Shown here: positions 7,197-15,456 of the stretch, in pieces
How positions within the stretch are numbered: the stretch's first letter is position 1
How the letters are laid out: every line of letters begins with the position of its first letter
Assembly: GCA_016713175.1 (NCBI GenBank)
Contig: JADJPQ010000001.1
Coordinates: 186,001-250,000, forward strand
Source of the DNA: Planctomycetota bacterium
Lineage (GTDB): Bacteria > Planctomycetota > UBA1135 > UBA2386
DNA: 64,000 bases
Direction: 5' to 3'
Notes under the pieces: generated by a model
Told to the model about the DNA's origin: nothing
Database searches by the model: none
What the model saw: only the letters and a program-made list of their open reading frames with translations
Position numbers and translations under genes: made by a program

Positions 7197-9497
7197 ATGA
7201 ACCTCGTTCGCATCCAGGGCGATCCATTCGGCGACGATGGCCCGGCCCGGGCCCTGCGCGCGTTCCTGCGCGTCTGTCTGGGCGGCAGCTTCCGCTGTGC
7301 GCTGTCGCTGACCACCGTCCGTCCACGCCCGGCGCCGCCGGATGGTCGCGAGGTGGCGCTGACCGATGGGGTGCGTGACCTGCGCGTCGGCACGCGCTTG
7401 CCTGCTGGCGAGATCGATCTGCTGTTGCGCGCCGCGGACCAGGCAGTGGCCGCGACTGCGCCGGTCGTGGTGTTCGCGCCTGCCGGCGCACTCGCCGATG
7501 CGGTCAAGATGGCCGGACTCGAGTGGCCGCGGGCCTGCAAGGTGATCGGCGCGCGCATCGATCAGTCGGCGCCAGAACTGTTCGAACGGCTGCGCGGCGA
7601 ACTGCGTTGGGCAGGTACCGAGGATCCGCAGTCCGGGTGTGACGAGGATGAACTGCGGCCGTGGCTGGCGTTGCCGGTGGCAGGTGCCGGCGGACCGATC
7701 GTCCATGTGACCCACGGCGCCTTCGTCGATGGCACCGATCTGGTGCTGACCGTGTTCGCGCAGCGGCTGGCCGCGGCGGGCCATCGGTTGCGACTGGTGC
7801 TGGTCGATGCGCCGGCCGACATCGAGCGGTTGCTGATGGCGACCGCGCGCGCGGCGGCGCCGCCGGAGGTCGACGTCGAGGCCGCGATCGAGATCATCAG
7901 GGCACCGCTGGAGCCGATGGTCGTGCGCGATGCGGCGTTGATCGTGCAGCCGCTGCGGGCCAATGAGTCCCCGGGCGAACTGGTGCGCCTGCTGGCCTCG
8001 GGTCGCCCAACGGTGGTGTCGCGCTTTCAGGCGACCGCGGCACTGCTTGGCCGGCCGGAAAACTGTCTGCCGCTCGGCGGACGGCTGCTGCCAGCGGAGA
8101 ACGAACTGCCGGCCCGGTTCGAACCCGATCCGCGGGCGCTGGCGGCGGCGATCGCGGCGGTGTTCGGCGATCCCGGCGCGGCGGCCGGCCTGGCCCGGCG
8201 TGCGCGCCGGCACGTCGTCGAGGAACTGACCAACGACCGGCCGGCGGCACCGCCGGTCCGGCCGGCAGATCCGCGGCGCGCGCGGGCCACGGTCGTGCTG
8301 GAGGCGCCGTTCTTCGAGACCTCGTCGAGCGCCGAACTGAGCCTGGCGACCGCGCAGGCCCTGGTGGCGCGTGACGTCGTCGACGTGCACCTGGTGGCGA
8401 GCGGGCCGTTCCGGCACGACCTGGCGGCGTTACGGGCCCGGGCCCCCGAGCTGGTCGACAAGCTGGCGCGGGACCCGCGCGGTGCCGATCTGTGGCTCGC
8501 GAGCGGCTGGCCGCCGCGGCCGACGCGTCCCGCCTGCGGCCTGTTCGCGCTGCGCATCGACCAGGAGTACGGGGCATTGCCCGTGGCGCTGACGCCGGTG
8601 GTGTCGCAGGAAGCCGACCAGATCGTCGTGCACAGCCTGCATGTGCGCCGCACCATCGGCGCGGCGGGGCGTTCGTTGGACGCGATCACACTGATTCCGC
8701 ACGGTGTCGACGCGGTGATGCACGAAGACGCGTCGCCGTTGCGCGAGGTGGTGGAGTTCAAGGGCGATCGGCCGGCGGTGTTGTTCTGCGGCGGGCTGAT
8801 CTGGCGCAAGGGCATCGATGTGTTCCTGCGCGCGGTCTTGCACGCAACCAGCACCGGCTTGCCGTTCGCAGTGGTCGTCAAGAGCGTCGGGCAGGAACAG
8901 CACTACGGCGGTTTCCACATGCGCGAACTGGTCGATCGGTTTGCGCGCACGGCTGGCGCGCCGCCGCTCCTGTGCATCGATCGCGACCTGTCACGCGCCG
9001 AGATGGCGGGCCTCTACACGGCGTGCGATGTGTTGCTGCATCCGTACCGCGGCGAGGGGTTCGGCCTGCCGGTGCTGGAGGCGCGGGCGTGCGGCCTGCC
9101 CGTGCTGGCGACCGATGGGGGCGCGACCGACGATTTCATGTCCGGGCCGGGGGCATCCAAGATCGCGGCGCACCCGCGGTTCCTGGAACTGCCGGGCGTG
9201 CACCTGTCGCGACCGTGGGTTCTCGAACCGGAGGCGGAGGCTGTCGGCCAGGCGTTGGTCGAGTGTCTGCGGGAACGGACCCAGCGGCGCGCGGCGGCGC
9301 GGTCGTTCGCGGCGGCCGTGCGACTGGCTTTCGATTGGCAGAGCGCGGCCGAAGCGATCGAACGGTTGGCCAACCAGGGAATGGCCGCGCGGCGGGTTCC
9401 GCTGCCCCGCGCCAAGGTGGCGCCCGCGGTGGCGGCGGCGCCAAACGTGGTCGTTCCGGCGGTCCCGGCTGGGCTTCCGACACCGGTCGGCCGCTGA
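7197..9497 (+). CDS. Two-lobed GT4-type glycosyltransferase
   Basis: A 766-aa protein made of two GT-B-like halves. The first (about 160-340) has a nucleotide-sugar-domain look (VHVTHGAFVDGTDLVLTVFAQRLAAAGHRL and RADNxSPGE-like NESPGELVRLLASGRPTVVS) but lacks a clear catalytic Glu motif. The second (about 365-740) is a complete GT4 domain: SETAxQ-type start, LIPHGVDAVMHED, FCGGLIWRKGIDVFLRAV, and the signature YRGEGFGLPVLEARACGLPVLATDGGATDDF. The start at 7197 was chosen because the residues before it look unlike protein. It lies 76 bp ahead of flgB on the same strand, so it may glycosylate flagellar components, but that is inferred from position only. Confidence 0.75.
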   Translation: MNLVRIQGDPFGDDGPARALRAFLRVCLGGSFRCALSLTTVRPRPAPPDGREVALTDGVRDLRVGTRLPAGEIDLLLRAADQAVAATAPVVVFAPAGALADAVKMAGLEWPRACKVIGARIDQSAPELFERLRGELRWAGTEDPQSGCDEDELRPWLALPVAGAGGPIVHVTHGAFVDGTDLVLTVFAQRLAAAGHRLRLVLVDAPADIERLLMATARAAAPPEVDVEAAIEIIRAPLEPMVVRDAALIVQPLRANESPGELVRLLASGRPTVVSRFQATAALLGRPENCLPLGGRLLPAENELPARFEPDPRALAAAIAAVFGDPGAAAGLARRARRHVVEELTNDRPAAPPVRPADPRRARATVVLEAPFFETSSSAELSLATAQALVARDVVDVHLVASGPFRHDLAALRARAPELVDKLARDPRGADLWLASGWPPRPTRPACGLFALRIDQEYGALPVALTPVVSQEADQIVVHSLHVRRTIGAAGRSLDAITLIPHGVDAVMHEDASPLREVVEFKGDRPAVLFCGGLIWRKGIDVFLRAVLHATSTGLPFAVVVKSVGQEQHYGGFHMRELVDRFARTAGAPPLLCIDRDLSRAEMAGLYTACDVLLHPYRGEGFGLPVLEARACGLPVLATDGGATDDFMSGPGASKIAAHPRFLELPGVHLSRPWVLEPEAEAVGQALVECLRERTQRRAAARSFAAAVRLAFDWQSAAEAIERLANQGMAARRVPLPRAKVAPAVAAAPNVVVPAVPAGLPTPVGR

Positions 9498-9573
9498 TCC
9501 GGCGTGCTCCAACCGCCGGTCTCAAGGCGGGATGCGCGTTCTTCCGATGACGGTTCCGCAGGCAGAGGATCCC

Positions 9574-9921
9574 ATGATCGACTTCGATCGCGACACCGCG
9601 TTCCACGACCGGGTGCTCGACGCGCTGAGTGCGCGGGCGAGCGCGTCGTTGAAGAACATCGCCGCCCAGAACGTGCCGGGCTACAAACGCATCGAGGTGC
9701 GTTTCGAGGACCGGCTGCGTCAGGCGCTCGCCGACGGGCAGGATCCCGGTGACGTGCGCCCCGAAGTGGTGCGCGACACCTCGGGCGAACCGGGGCAGAA
9801 CAACGTCAGCCTGCTGGACGAAATGACGCTGCTCGACAAGACGCGGCTGGTGCACGACCTGATCACCCGCCGCGCCGGCAGCTACTTCGCGCAGATCAAC
9901 CGCGCGATCTTCGGGAGATAG
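9574..9921 (+). CDS. flgB: Flagellar basal-body rod protein FlgB
   Basis: A 115-aa proximal rod protein, exported through the flagellar type III apparatus to the periplasm. It has the FlgB start (short acidic helix, then LSARASASLKNIAAQNVPGYKR at residues 16-37, the conserved ANxxTPGYK motif), and the C-terminal helix with LDKTRLVHDLITRRAGSYFAQINRAIFG. ATG 9574 is preceded by AGAGGA at 9564-9569; the in-frame ATGs at 9532 and 9547 have no such site. First gene of the flagellar cluster. Confidence 0.92.
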   Translation: MIDFDRDTAFHDRVLDALSARASASLKNIAAQNVPGYKRIEVRFEDRLRQALADGQDPGDVRPEVVRDTSGEPGQNNVSLLDEMTLLDKTRLVHDLITRRAGSYFAQINRAIFGR

Positions 9922-9923
9922 CG

Positions 9924-10376
9924 ATGAGCAACCCAGGCATCTTCCAGGGCTTCGACATCGCCGCGTCCGGCCTGCGCGCCGAGATGCAGCGTTCGGAGAT
10001 CGTCGCCGCCAACCTCGGCAACATGCAGCGCACCGGCAATGCGCAGAAGCCGCCGTACCGGCGCAAGTCGGTGCTGTTCGAGGAAGCGATGGAACGCGCG
10101 CATTCGCTGCGCGGCGTGCCCGGCGGCGAACTGGTCTCCGGCGGCGTCAAGGTCGGGCAGGTGGTCGAGGATCACGTGTCGCCGTTCCCACGCTTCCACA
10201 GTCCGGGGCATGCCGATGCCGACGCCGATGGCTGGGTGTGGGGCAGCAACGTCGATCTGTTCCAGGAGCTGGTCGACCTGAGCGTGATCGAGCGCAGTTT
10301 CGAGGCCAACCTCGCGGCGATGCGCACCTACCGGACCATGTTGCAGAACACCTTGTCCAACATGACGCGGGCGTAG
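9924..10376 (+). CDS. flgC: Flagellar basal-body rod protein FlgC
   Basis: A 150-aa rod protein. It carries the rod-family N-terminus (IFQGFDIAASGLRAEMQRSEIVAANLGNMQRTG) and the C-terminal FlgC signature, SNVDLFQELVDLSVIERSFEANLAAMRTYRTMLQNTLSNM. It starts 3 bp after flgB and is certainly co-transcribed. Length is normal for FlgC. The usual NP(N/D)V(D/N) motif is here GSNVDLFQE. Confidence 0.93.
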   Translation: MSNPGIFQGFDIAASGLRAEMQRSEIVAANLGNMQRTGNAQKPPYRRKSVLFEEAMERAHSLRGVPGGELVSGGVKVGQVVEDHVSPFPRFHSPGHADADADGWVWGSNVDLFQELVDLSVIERSFEANLAAMRTYRTMLQNTLSNMTRA

Positions 10377-10382
10377 TGAGCG

Positions 10383-10745
10383 ATGAGCGGCTTCGACCTG
10401 CCACCCCTGGATCTGACGATGCGGTTGCCGCAGCCGATGCTCGGCGGGACGCCGCGCCGTGGCAATGCCATCGGCAGCGAGGTTGCCCCGGGCGGCGACT
10501 TGCCCGCAGGCCTGCAGCCATCGGGCGGACAGTTCGGCAACCTGCTGACCAACGCGCTCGATCGCGTGCAGTCGCTGCAGAACGACGTGCGCGACAAGAC
10601 CCGCGACATCGCCATGGGCGAGCCCGTGCAACTGCACGATCTGCTGTCGGCGATGGGCAAGTCGGAGGCGGCGTTCAATCTGATGCTCGAGGTCCGCAAC
10701 AAACTCGTCGATGCCTGGGAGAAGGTGTCGAGGTCGGTGGTCTGA
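10383..10745 (+). CDS. fliE: Flagellar hook-basal body protein FliE
   Basis: A 120-aa FliE, the adaptor between the MS ring and the rod. The first 45 residues are Pro/Gly-rich and variable; the conserved part is residues 48-120, with FGNLLTNALDRVQSLQ, AMGEPVQLHDLLSAMGKSEAAFNLMLEVRNKLVDAWEKVSRS, matching the family ending. Six bp separate it from flgC and the next gene follows 3 bp later. Confidence 0.9.
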   Translation: MSGFDLPPLDLTMRLPQPMLGGTPRRGNAIGSEVAPGGDLPAGLQPSGGQFGNLLTNALDRVQSLQNDVRDKTRDIAMGEPVQLHDLLSAMGKSEAAFNLMLEVRNKLVDAWEKVSRSVV

Positions 10746-10748
10746 GCC

Positions 10749-12266
10749 ATGCGCCAGTTCTTCGCCGACCTGTTGACGCAGCTGAAGGGCATCTGGAGCC
10801 GGCTCGACGGTGGCCAGCGGCTGATCGTTGCCGCGGTGCTGACCGCGGCGATGGTGGGACTCGTGGCGATCGTCTGGTTCGCCGGCCAACCGAGCTACGA
10901 GATCGTGTTCGTGGCCAAGAACGCGGACGAACTGCGGCAGGCGCAGCAGGCGTTGACCAGCCAGGGCGTCGGCTTCCGGCCGACGAACGGCGGCAACTCG
11001 ATCGAGGTCGACCGCAGCGTGGTCGAACAGGCCAAGGGTGCGATCTTCGGCGCCGGGCTGCGCGGCGGCAGCGCCGATGCCGGCAACCTGTCGACCAGCA
11101 TCATCGACGACGCCGACACCAAGGCGAACAAGCTGAACGACGCATCGCGTGCCGTCGCGGCGTCGGCGATCGCCGGGCTCGATGGTGTGCTGTCGGCGAC
11201 GGTGCTGGCCAAACAGCCGCGCCGGTCGCCGTTCCGCGATCGCGATGCCGACAGCGAACCGCGGGCCACGGTGGCGCTGCGGTTGCGCGCCGGTGCGAAG
11301 TTCGAGGAGATCGCCTGGAGCGCCGCCTCGATGGCGAGTTCGCAGCTGATGGTCAAGCTGGAGAACGTCGATGTCGTCGACGCCGGCACCCATCGACGCT
11401 GGCACTATGACCCTGCCCGGCAGGCCGGCGGCGGTTCGTCGGAGTTCCTGGCGCAGCAGCGCGAGATGGGCGATTTGCGGACGCGCGCGGCGCAGGACGC
11501 GCTCGATCTGGTCTGGCCGGGCAAGACCGTGGTCACGGTCGGCGTCGAACTCGATCCGCAGTGGGAAGTCGTCACCCAGAAGGTGCTGCCGGCCGAGCCG
11601 TTGGTGAAGAGCGACAAGATCACCAAGGACAGCACCGACAACACGTCGGGCCAGGGCACCACCGGCGGTGACCCCAGCACGGCGGCCGCCACCGGGCAGG
11701 ACCCGTCGGCGTCGAAGAACAACACGCGCAAGGAGACCCGCGACCGCGAGTTCGTCACCGACATCGGCGAGAAGCGCGCTGGCCGGCTGGCCCCGGCGAT
11801 CCGGCGGCTGACGGTGTCGTTGATCTATGACAAGGCGCTCGCGGCGAAGGACGGCTTCAAGCCGGACGAACTGATCAAGACCGTCAAGGCGATCGTCGGT
11901 TGGGATGCGACGCGCGACCAGGACGAGGCGTTCTCGACCTTGGTCGGCGAGTTCCCGGCCGAAGCGCCGGATGCCGGCGACAGCGGTGGTCCTGGCATCA
12001 TGGCGATCGCCATGGAGTGGGCGCCGATGGTCGGCCAGCTGCTCGGTGTGGTGCTGGTGCTGTTCTTCCTGAAGGGGCTGTTCAAGCGTGCGGCGCCGGC
12101 GTCGGCCAGCGGGACCGCTGCCGTGGTCGAGGAGGTCAAGGAGGCCGATCTGGCGCCCGAGGAACTGGCCAGACGCATGCGCCGCGAGATCGAACGCGCG
12201 ATCGCCAGCGATCCGGCGGCGCTGGCGCGGCTGCTGGAAAGCTGGCTGACGGAGAGCAAGGCATGA
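10749..12266 (+). CDS. fliF: Flagellar MS-ring protein FliF
   Basis: A 505-aa inner-membrane MS-ring protein. The first transmembrane helix is at about residues 24-46 (LIVAAVLTAAMVGLVAIVWFAG); the secretin-like ring-building motifs follow (YEIVFVAKNADELRQAQQALTSQGVGFRPTNGG; RAVAASAIAGLDGVLSATVLAKQPRR; ATVALRLRAG). A periplasmic Thr/Ser/Asp-rich loop lies around 290-330 and the second transmembrane helix is near 415-440. The C-terminal cytoplasmic tail (about 455-505) ends in an Arg/Ala-rich helix that should bind FliG. It begins 3 bp after fliE and its stop touches a minicistron before fliG. Confidence 0.92.
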   Translation: MRQFFADLLTQLKGIWSRLDGGQRLIVAAVLTAAMVGLVAIVWFAGQPSYEIVFVAKNADELRQAQQALTSQGVGFRPTNGGNSIEVDRSVVEQAKGAIFGAGLRGGSADAGNLSTSIIDDADTKANKLNDASRAVAASAIAGLDGVLSATVLAKQPRRSPFRDRDADSEPRATVALRLRAGAKFEEIAWSAASMASSQLMVKLENVDVVDAGTHRRWHYDPARQAGGGSSEFLAQQREMGDLRTRAAQDALDLVWPGKTVVTVGVELDPQWEVVTQKVLPAEPLVKSDKITKDSTDNTSGQGTTGGDPSTAAATGQDPSASKNNTRKETRDREFVTDIGEKRAGRLAPAIRRLTVSLIYDKALAAKDGFKPDELIKTVKAIVGWDATRDQDEAFSTLVGEFPAEAPDAGDSGGPGIMAIAMEWAPMVGQLLGVVLVLFFLKGLFKRAAPASASGTAAVVEEVKEADLAPEELARRMRREIERAIASDPAALARLLESWLTESKA

Positions 12267-12282
12267 ACGCCGGAGCATCGTC

Positions 12283-13308
12283 ATGAGTGCAGCCGCGGCG
12301 TCCGCGACCATCAGCACCGACAAGTGCATCGCCACGCTCCTGCTGTCGATCGACCAGGAGCTGGCGGCCAAGGTGCTGCGTTCGTTCACCGACGACACCG
12401 TCGACAAGATCACCCGCGCGATGCAGGAGCTGCAGGAACTGGCGATCGACCGCGAGACCGTGCGGCTGGTCTATCGCACGACCGTGCAGCGGCTGCGGCA
12501 GGGCGGCATGGCGCTCGGCGACGTCAGCGGGGCGATGAAGAACGTGCTGGTCAAGGCGTTCGGTGACGAGAAGGGCGGCGACGTCACGCGGCGGGCCAAC
12601 AGCGACATCCTCGCCAAGCGACCGTTCGCGATGTTCGAAGCGTTGACCGCCGAGGACCTGGCCAACCTGTTGATCGAGGAACATCCGCAGATCGCGGCGG
12701 TGTTCCTGGCGCATCTGGACCGCAAGAAAGGCGGCGAGGTGCTGAAGTTCCTCGAGGAGGAGGCGCGCGCCGATCTGTTGCACCGCGTCGCGACGCTCGA
12801 CCGCACGCCGGCAGACGTCGTGCAGCGGGTGCTCGATGTGATGCGCAAGAAGGTCAAGGATCTCGGTCTGACCACGCTGCGCAGCGAACCCAAGGCCTGG
12901 ATCAAGGCCGCGGCGTCGATCCTCAACAACATGGGCGGCGGCGAGAAGGCGATCCTGGAGAAGATCGAAGCGGCCGACGCCGGCATCGCGACCGGCATCC
13001 GCGACGAGATGTTCACGTTCGAGGACATCCAGAAGCTCGACAAGAAGGCGATGCAGAAGATCCTCGCGTCGGTCGACTCGCGGCAGCTGGCGGTGTCGCT
13101 GAAGGCGGCGCCGCCGGTGGTCGAGCAGAACATCCTGACCAACCTGTCCAAGCGCGCGGCGGAGATGGTCAAGGAGGAGAAGGAATCGCTCGGACCGATG
13201 CCGCTGTCCGAAGTGCTGGCGGCGCAACACGAGATCCTGAAGCTGATCCGCGACCTGATGGACAAGGGCGAAGTGAAGGCCGGCGGCGCCGCCGAGCAGA
13301 TGGTGTAG
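12283..13308 (+). CDS. fliG: Flagellar motor switch protein FliG
   Basis: A 341-aa FliG, part of the cytoplasmic C ring that carries torque from the stator. N-terminal domain: ATLLLSIDQELAAKVLRSFTDDTVDKITRAM. Middle domain: the LLIEEHPQIAAVFLAHL motif (about residues 125-141, EHPQ). C-terminal domain: DEMFTFEDIQKLDKKAMQKILASVDSRQLAVSLKAA near 239-275, with the charged torque helix. A GGAG ribosome-binding site lies at 12271-12274. A 7-codon frame bridges fliF and fliG with ATGA overlaps at both ends. Confidence 0.93.
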   Translation: MSAAAASATISTDKCIATLLLSIDQELAAKVLRSFTDDTVDKITRAMQELQELAIDRETVRLVYRTTVQRLRQGGMALGDVSGAMKNVLVKAFGDEKGGDVTRRANSDILAKRPFAMFEALTAEDLANLLIEEHPQIAAVFLAHLDRKKGGEVLKFLEEEARADLLHRVATLDRTPADVVQRVLDVMRKKVKDLGLTTLRSEPKAWIKAAASILNNMGGGEKAILEKIEAADAGIATGIRDEMFTFEDIQKLDKKAMQKILASVDSRQLAVSLKAAPPVVEQNILTNLSKRAAEMVKEEKESLGPMPLSEVLAAQHEILKLIRDLMDKGEVKAGGAAEQMV

Positions 13309-13311
13309 CCG

Positions 13312-13905
13312 ATGACCGCCACGCAGAAGCTGGAACTCGGCGAACGGCTGGTGGGCCTGCGCCTGCTGCCGCGGCGGGCGGCGACCGGCACACCGGTGGC
13401 GCGCAAGGTCGAGTGGCTGCTGTCATTGGCCGAACGGGCCGAGCGCCAGGCCGCCGAACGGCAGGCGTTGCAGACGACGTTGACGGCGATCCAACGATCG
13501 CTCGCGGCAGTTCCCGGGGCGGTCCATGGCCGCCTCGAACAGATCGCGCAACTCGCGGTCGAGCTGGGGTTGCACGTGGCCCGCGAGATCGTCGGCCGCG
13601 CGCTCGACCAGGGTCTGGTCGATCCGACGCCGACGGTGATCCGTTGCCTGCAGGACTGCGTGCACGGCAGTGACCGCGGCGACCTGGTCGTTCACTTGCA
13701 TCCCGAGGACCTGGCGCTGGTGCTGGACCGGCTGGCGCGCCAACCCGAACTGCAGGACCAGATCGCGGCGGCGAAGTTCGTCGCGGATCCGGCTCTCGGC
13801 CGCGGGGCCGTGCGGGCCGAGACCGGCGCCGGACGATTGCGCTACGACCCGCAGCAGGCACTTGAACGCGTCGCCGCCGAGGTGCGTCGGGCGGCCTCGT
13901 CGTGA
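13312..13905 (+). CDS. fliH: Flagellar export regulator FliH
   Basis: A 197-aa FliH-like protein, the stator-like partner of the FliI export ATPase. A helical, Ala/Glu/Arg-rich N-terminal half (about 40-75, coiled-coil propensity) is followed by the conserved FliH/V-ATPase E-subunit-like domain: LAVELGLHVAREIVGRALDQG, then VIRCLQDCVHGSDRGDLVVHLHPEDLALVLDRL and a C-terminal AVRAETGAGRLRYDPQQALERV. Identity rests on this pattern and on its position between fliG and fliI. Its stop overlaps the fliI GTG (GTGA). Confidence 0.88.
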   Translation: MTATQKLELGERLVGLRLLPRRAATGTPVARKVEWLLSLAERAERQAAERQALQTTLTAIQRSLAAVPGAVHGRLEQIAQLAVELGLHVAREIVGRALDQGLVDPTPTVIRCLQDCVHGSDRGDLVVHLHPEDLALVLDRLARQPELQDQIAAAKFVADPALGRGAVRAETGAGRLRYDPQQALERVAAEVRRAASS

Positions 13906-15215
13906 CGCTGCCGGCCAACCTGCTGGCCGCCGTGGCGCAGGCTCGTGGCGAGAATCGCCCGTTGGCGGAGGGCAAGGTCCGTTCGATCCAGGGCATCGCG
14001 ATCCACGTGACCGGTCTGCGGGCGGCGATCGGCGATGCCTGCACGATCCACGCCGCCGGCGGCACCTTGTCGGTGCCCGCCGAGGTGGTCGGTTTCGATG
14101 GCGATGACGCGGTCGTGCTGGCGCTCGGCGATCAGCACGGCGTGGCGCCATGGGACAAAGTGCAGAACTGGCATCGGCCGCTGGAAGTGCCGGTCGGTCC
14201 GGCGCTGCTCGGCCGCATCGTCGATGCGCTCGGGCGCCCGCTCGACGGCGGACCGCCGCCGGTCGCGCCGACACGGCCGGTCACCGGCGCCGCGCCGTCA
14301 CCGCTCGAACGCGCGCCGATCCACGAACCGGTCGAGACCGGCGTCGCGGCGATCGATGGCTTCCTGACCTGCGGCCGCGGACAGCGGATCGGCATCTTCG
14401 CCGGCTCCGGCGTCGGCAAGTCGACCTTGATGGGCAGCATCGCGCGCAGCAAGGCGGCGCAGGTCAACGTGCTCGCGCTGATCGGCGAACGCGGCCGCGA
14501 AGTCGGTGAGTTCGTCACCGAGGCCCTCGGGCGCGAAGGCATCGCCCGGTCGGTCGTGGTCGCCTGCACTTCGGATGCCGCGCCGATGCTGCGGATGAAG
14601 GCGCCGCTGACGGCGGTGGCGATCGCCGAGTCGTTCCGGGCCCAGGGTGCCGACGTGATGTTCATGATGGACTCGGTCACGCGCTTTGCGATGGCCGTGC
14701 GCGAGGTCGGCCTGGCCGCCGGCGAGCCGCCGACGCTGCGCGGCTACCCACCGTCGCTGTTCGCGATCCTGCCGCGGCTGGTCGAACGGCTGGGCAACGA
14801 TGGCAACGGTTCGATCACCGGCCTGCTGACCGTGCTGGTCGATGGCGACGATCTCAATGAACCGGTCAGCGATGCGTTGCGCGGCTATCTCGATGGCCAC
14901 ATCGTGTTGAGCCGCAAGATCGCCGAACGCGGGCGGTTTCCGGCGATCGACGTGCTCGGGTCGATCTCGCGGTTGATGCCGAAGGTCACCGGCGAAGACC
15001 ATCAGCGCCGTGCCCGCAAGGTCCGCGAGTGGTTGGCGCACTACGAGGAGAATCGCGATCTGATTGCCGTGGGCGCGTATCGCAAGGGCGCCGACCCGCT
15101 GCTGGATCAGGCGGTCGCCAAAGTCGGTGCCATCGAGCAGTTGTTGTTCCATGGCGCCGCGCCGCGGCCCGCGGCCGACACGCAGAAGCTGCTGCAGCAG
15201 ATCGTCGGCGCGTAG
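13902..15215 (+). CDS. fliI: Flagellar export ATPase FliI
   Basis: A 437-aa ATPase that powers flagellar type III export. The Walker A motif GSGVGKST is at about residues 168-175, the DELSDC-like catalytic Glu region is GERGREVGEFV, and the Walker B is VMFMMDSVTRFA (about 247-258); the flagellar-type GLAAGEPPTLRGYPPSLFAILPRLVERLG and GSITGLLTVLVDGDDLNEPVSDALRGYLDGHIVLSR blocks follow. The start is GTG 13902, overlapping the fliH stop. It is the last gene of the cluster: no fliJ follows, and terminator-like hairpins lie 110-190 bp downstream. Confidence 0.95.
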   Translation: MTLPANLLAAVAQARGENRPLAEGKVRSIQGIAIHVTGLRAAIGDACTIHAAGGTLSVPAEVVGFDGDDAVVLALGDQHGVAPWDKVQNWHRPLEVPVGPALLGRIVDALGRPLDGGPPPVAPTRPVTGAAPSPLERAPIHEPVETGVAAIDGFLTCGRGQRIGIFAGSGVGKSTLMGSIARSKAAQVNVLALIGERGREVGEFVTEALGREGIARSVVVACTSDAAPMLRMKAPLTAVAIAESFRAQGADVMFMMDSVTRFAMAVREVGLAAGEPPTLRGYPPSLFAILPRLVERLGNDGNGSITGLLTVLVDGDDLNEPVSDALRGYLDGHIVLSRKIAERGRFPAIDVLGSISRLMPKVTGEDHQRRARKVREWLAHYEENRDLIAVGAYRKGADPLLDQAVAKVGAIEQLLFHGAAPRPAADTQKLLQQIVGA

Positions 15216-15326
15216 TGCGACACGACGCCAGTCGGGCGTGTTGCCATGGCGGTCGCATCGCGGCTTGCCGTGGTCAATGACGGCGTGGTCCCGGTCCGGC
15301 CGAGCAGACGGGTCAGGGCTACCGAA

Positions 15327-15405
15327 GTCGCGGTGCGCCATGCTGGCACCGCGACGGCGGGTGTGATGTGCGGTGTCGCCCTGGCATGGGGCGGCACCGC
15401 CTTTT
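15327..15405 (+). terminator. Tandem hairpins ending the flagellar cluster
   Basis: Two hairpins in the 241-bp region after fliI. The first has a perfect 10-bp stem (15327-15336 with 15346-15355, 9-nt loop) and no T-run. The second has a 10-bp stem with one G-T pair (15372-15381 with 15389-15398) followed by CTTTT-like TTTT at 15402-15405, a typical intrinsic terminator. The rest of 15216-15456 shows no gene. Confidence 0.7.
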
Positions 15406-15456
15406 CTTCGTTGGCCGGTGCCGTGCCAGTGTGGCTGGTCCGTTGGCGGCGGTCGG

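Noticed and set aside
9882..12413. 843-aa open frame on the minus strand over the flagellar genes
   Set aside because: It is antisense to flgC, fliE and fliF; its translation is rich in Arg, Gln, His and Asp without any domain, as expected of the opposite strand of high-GC genes.
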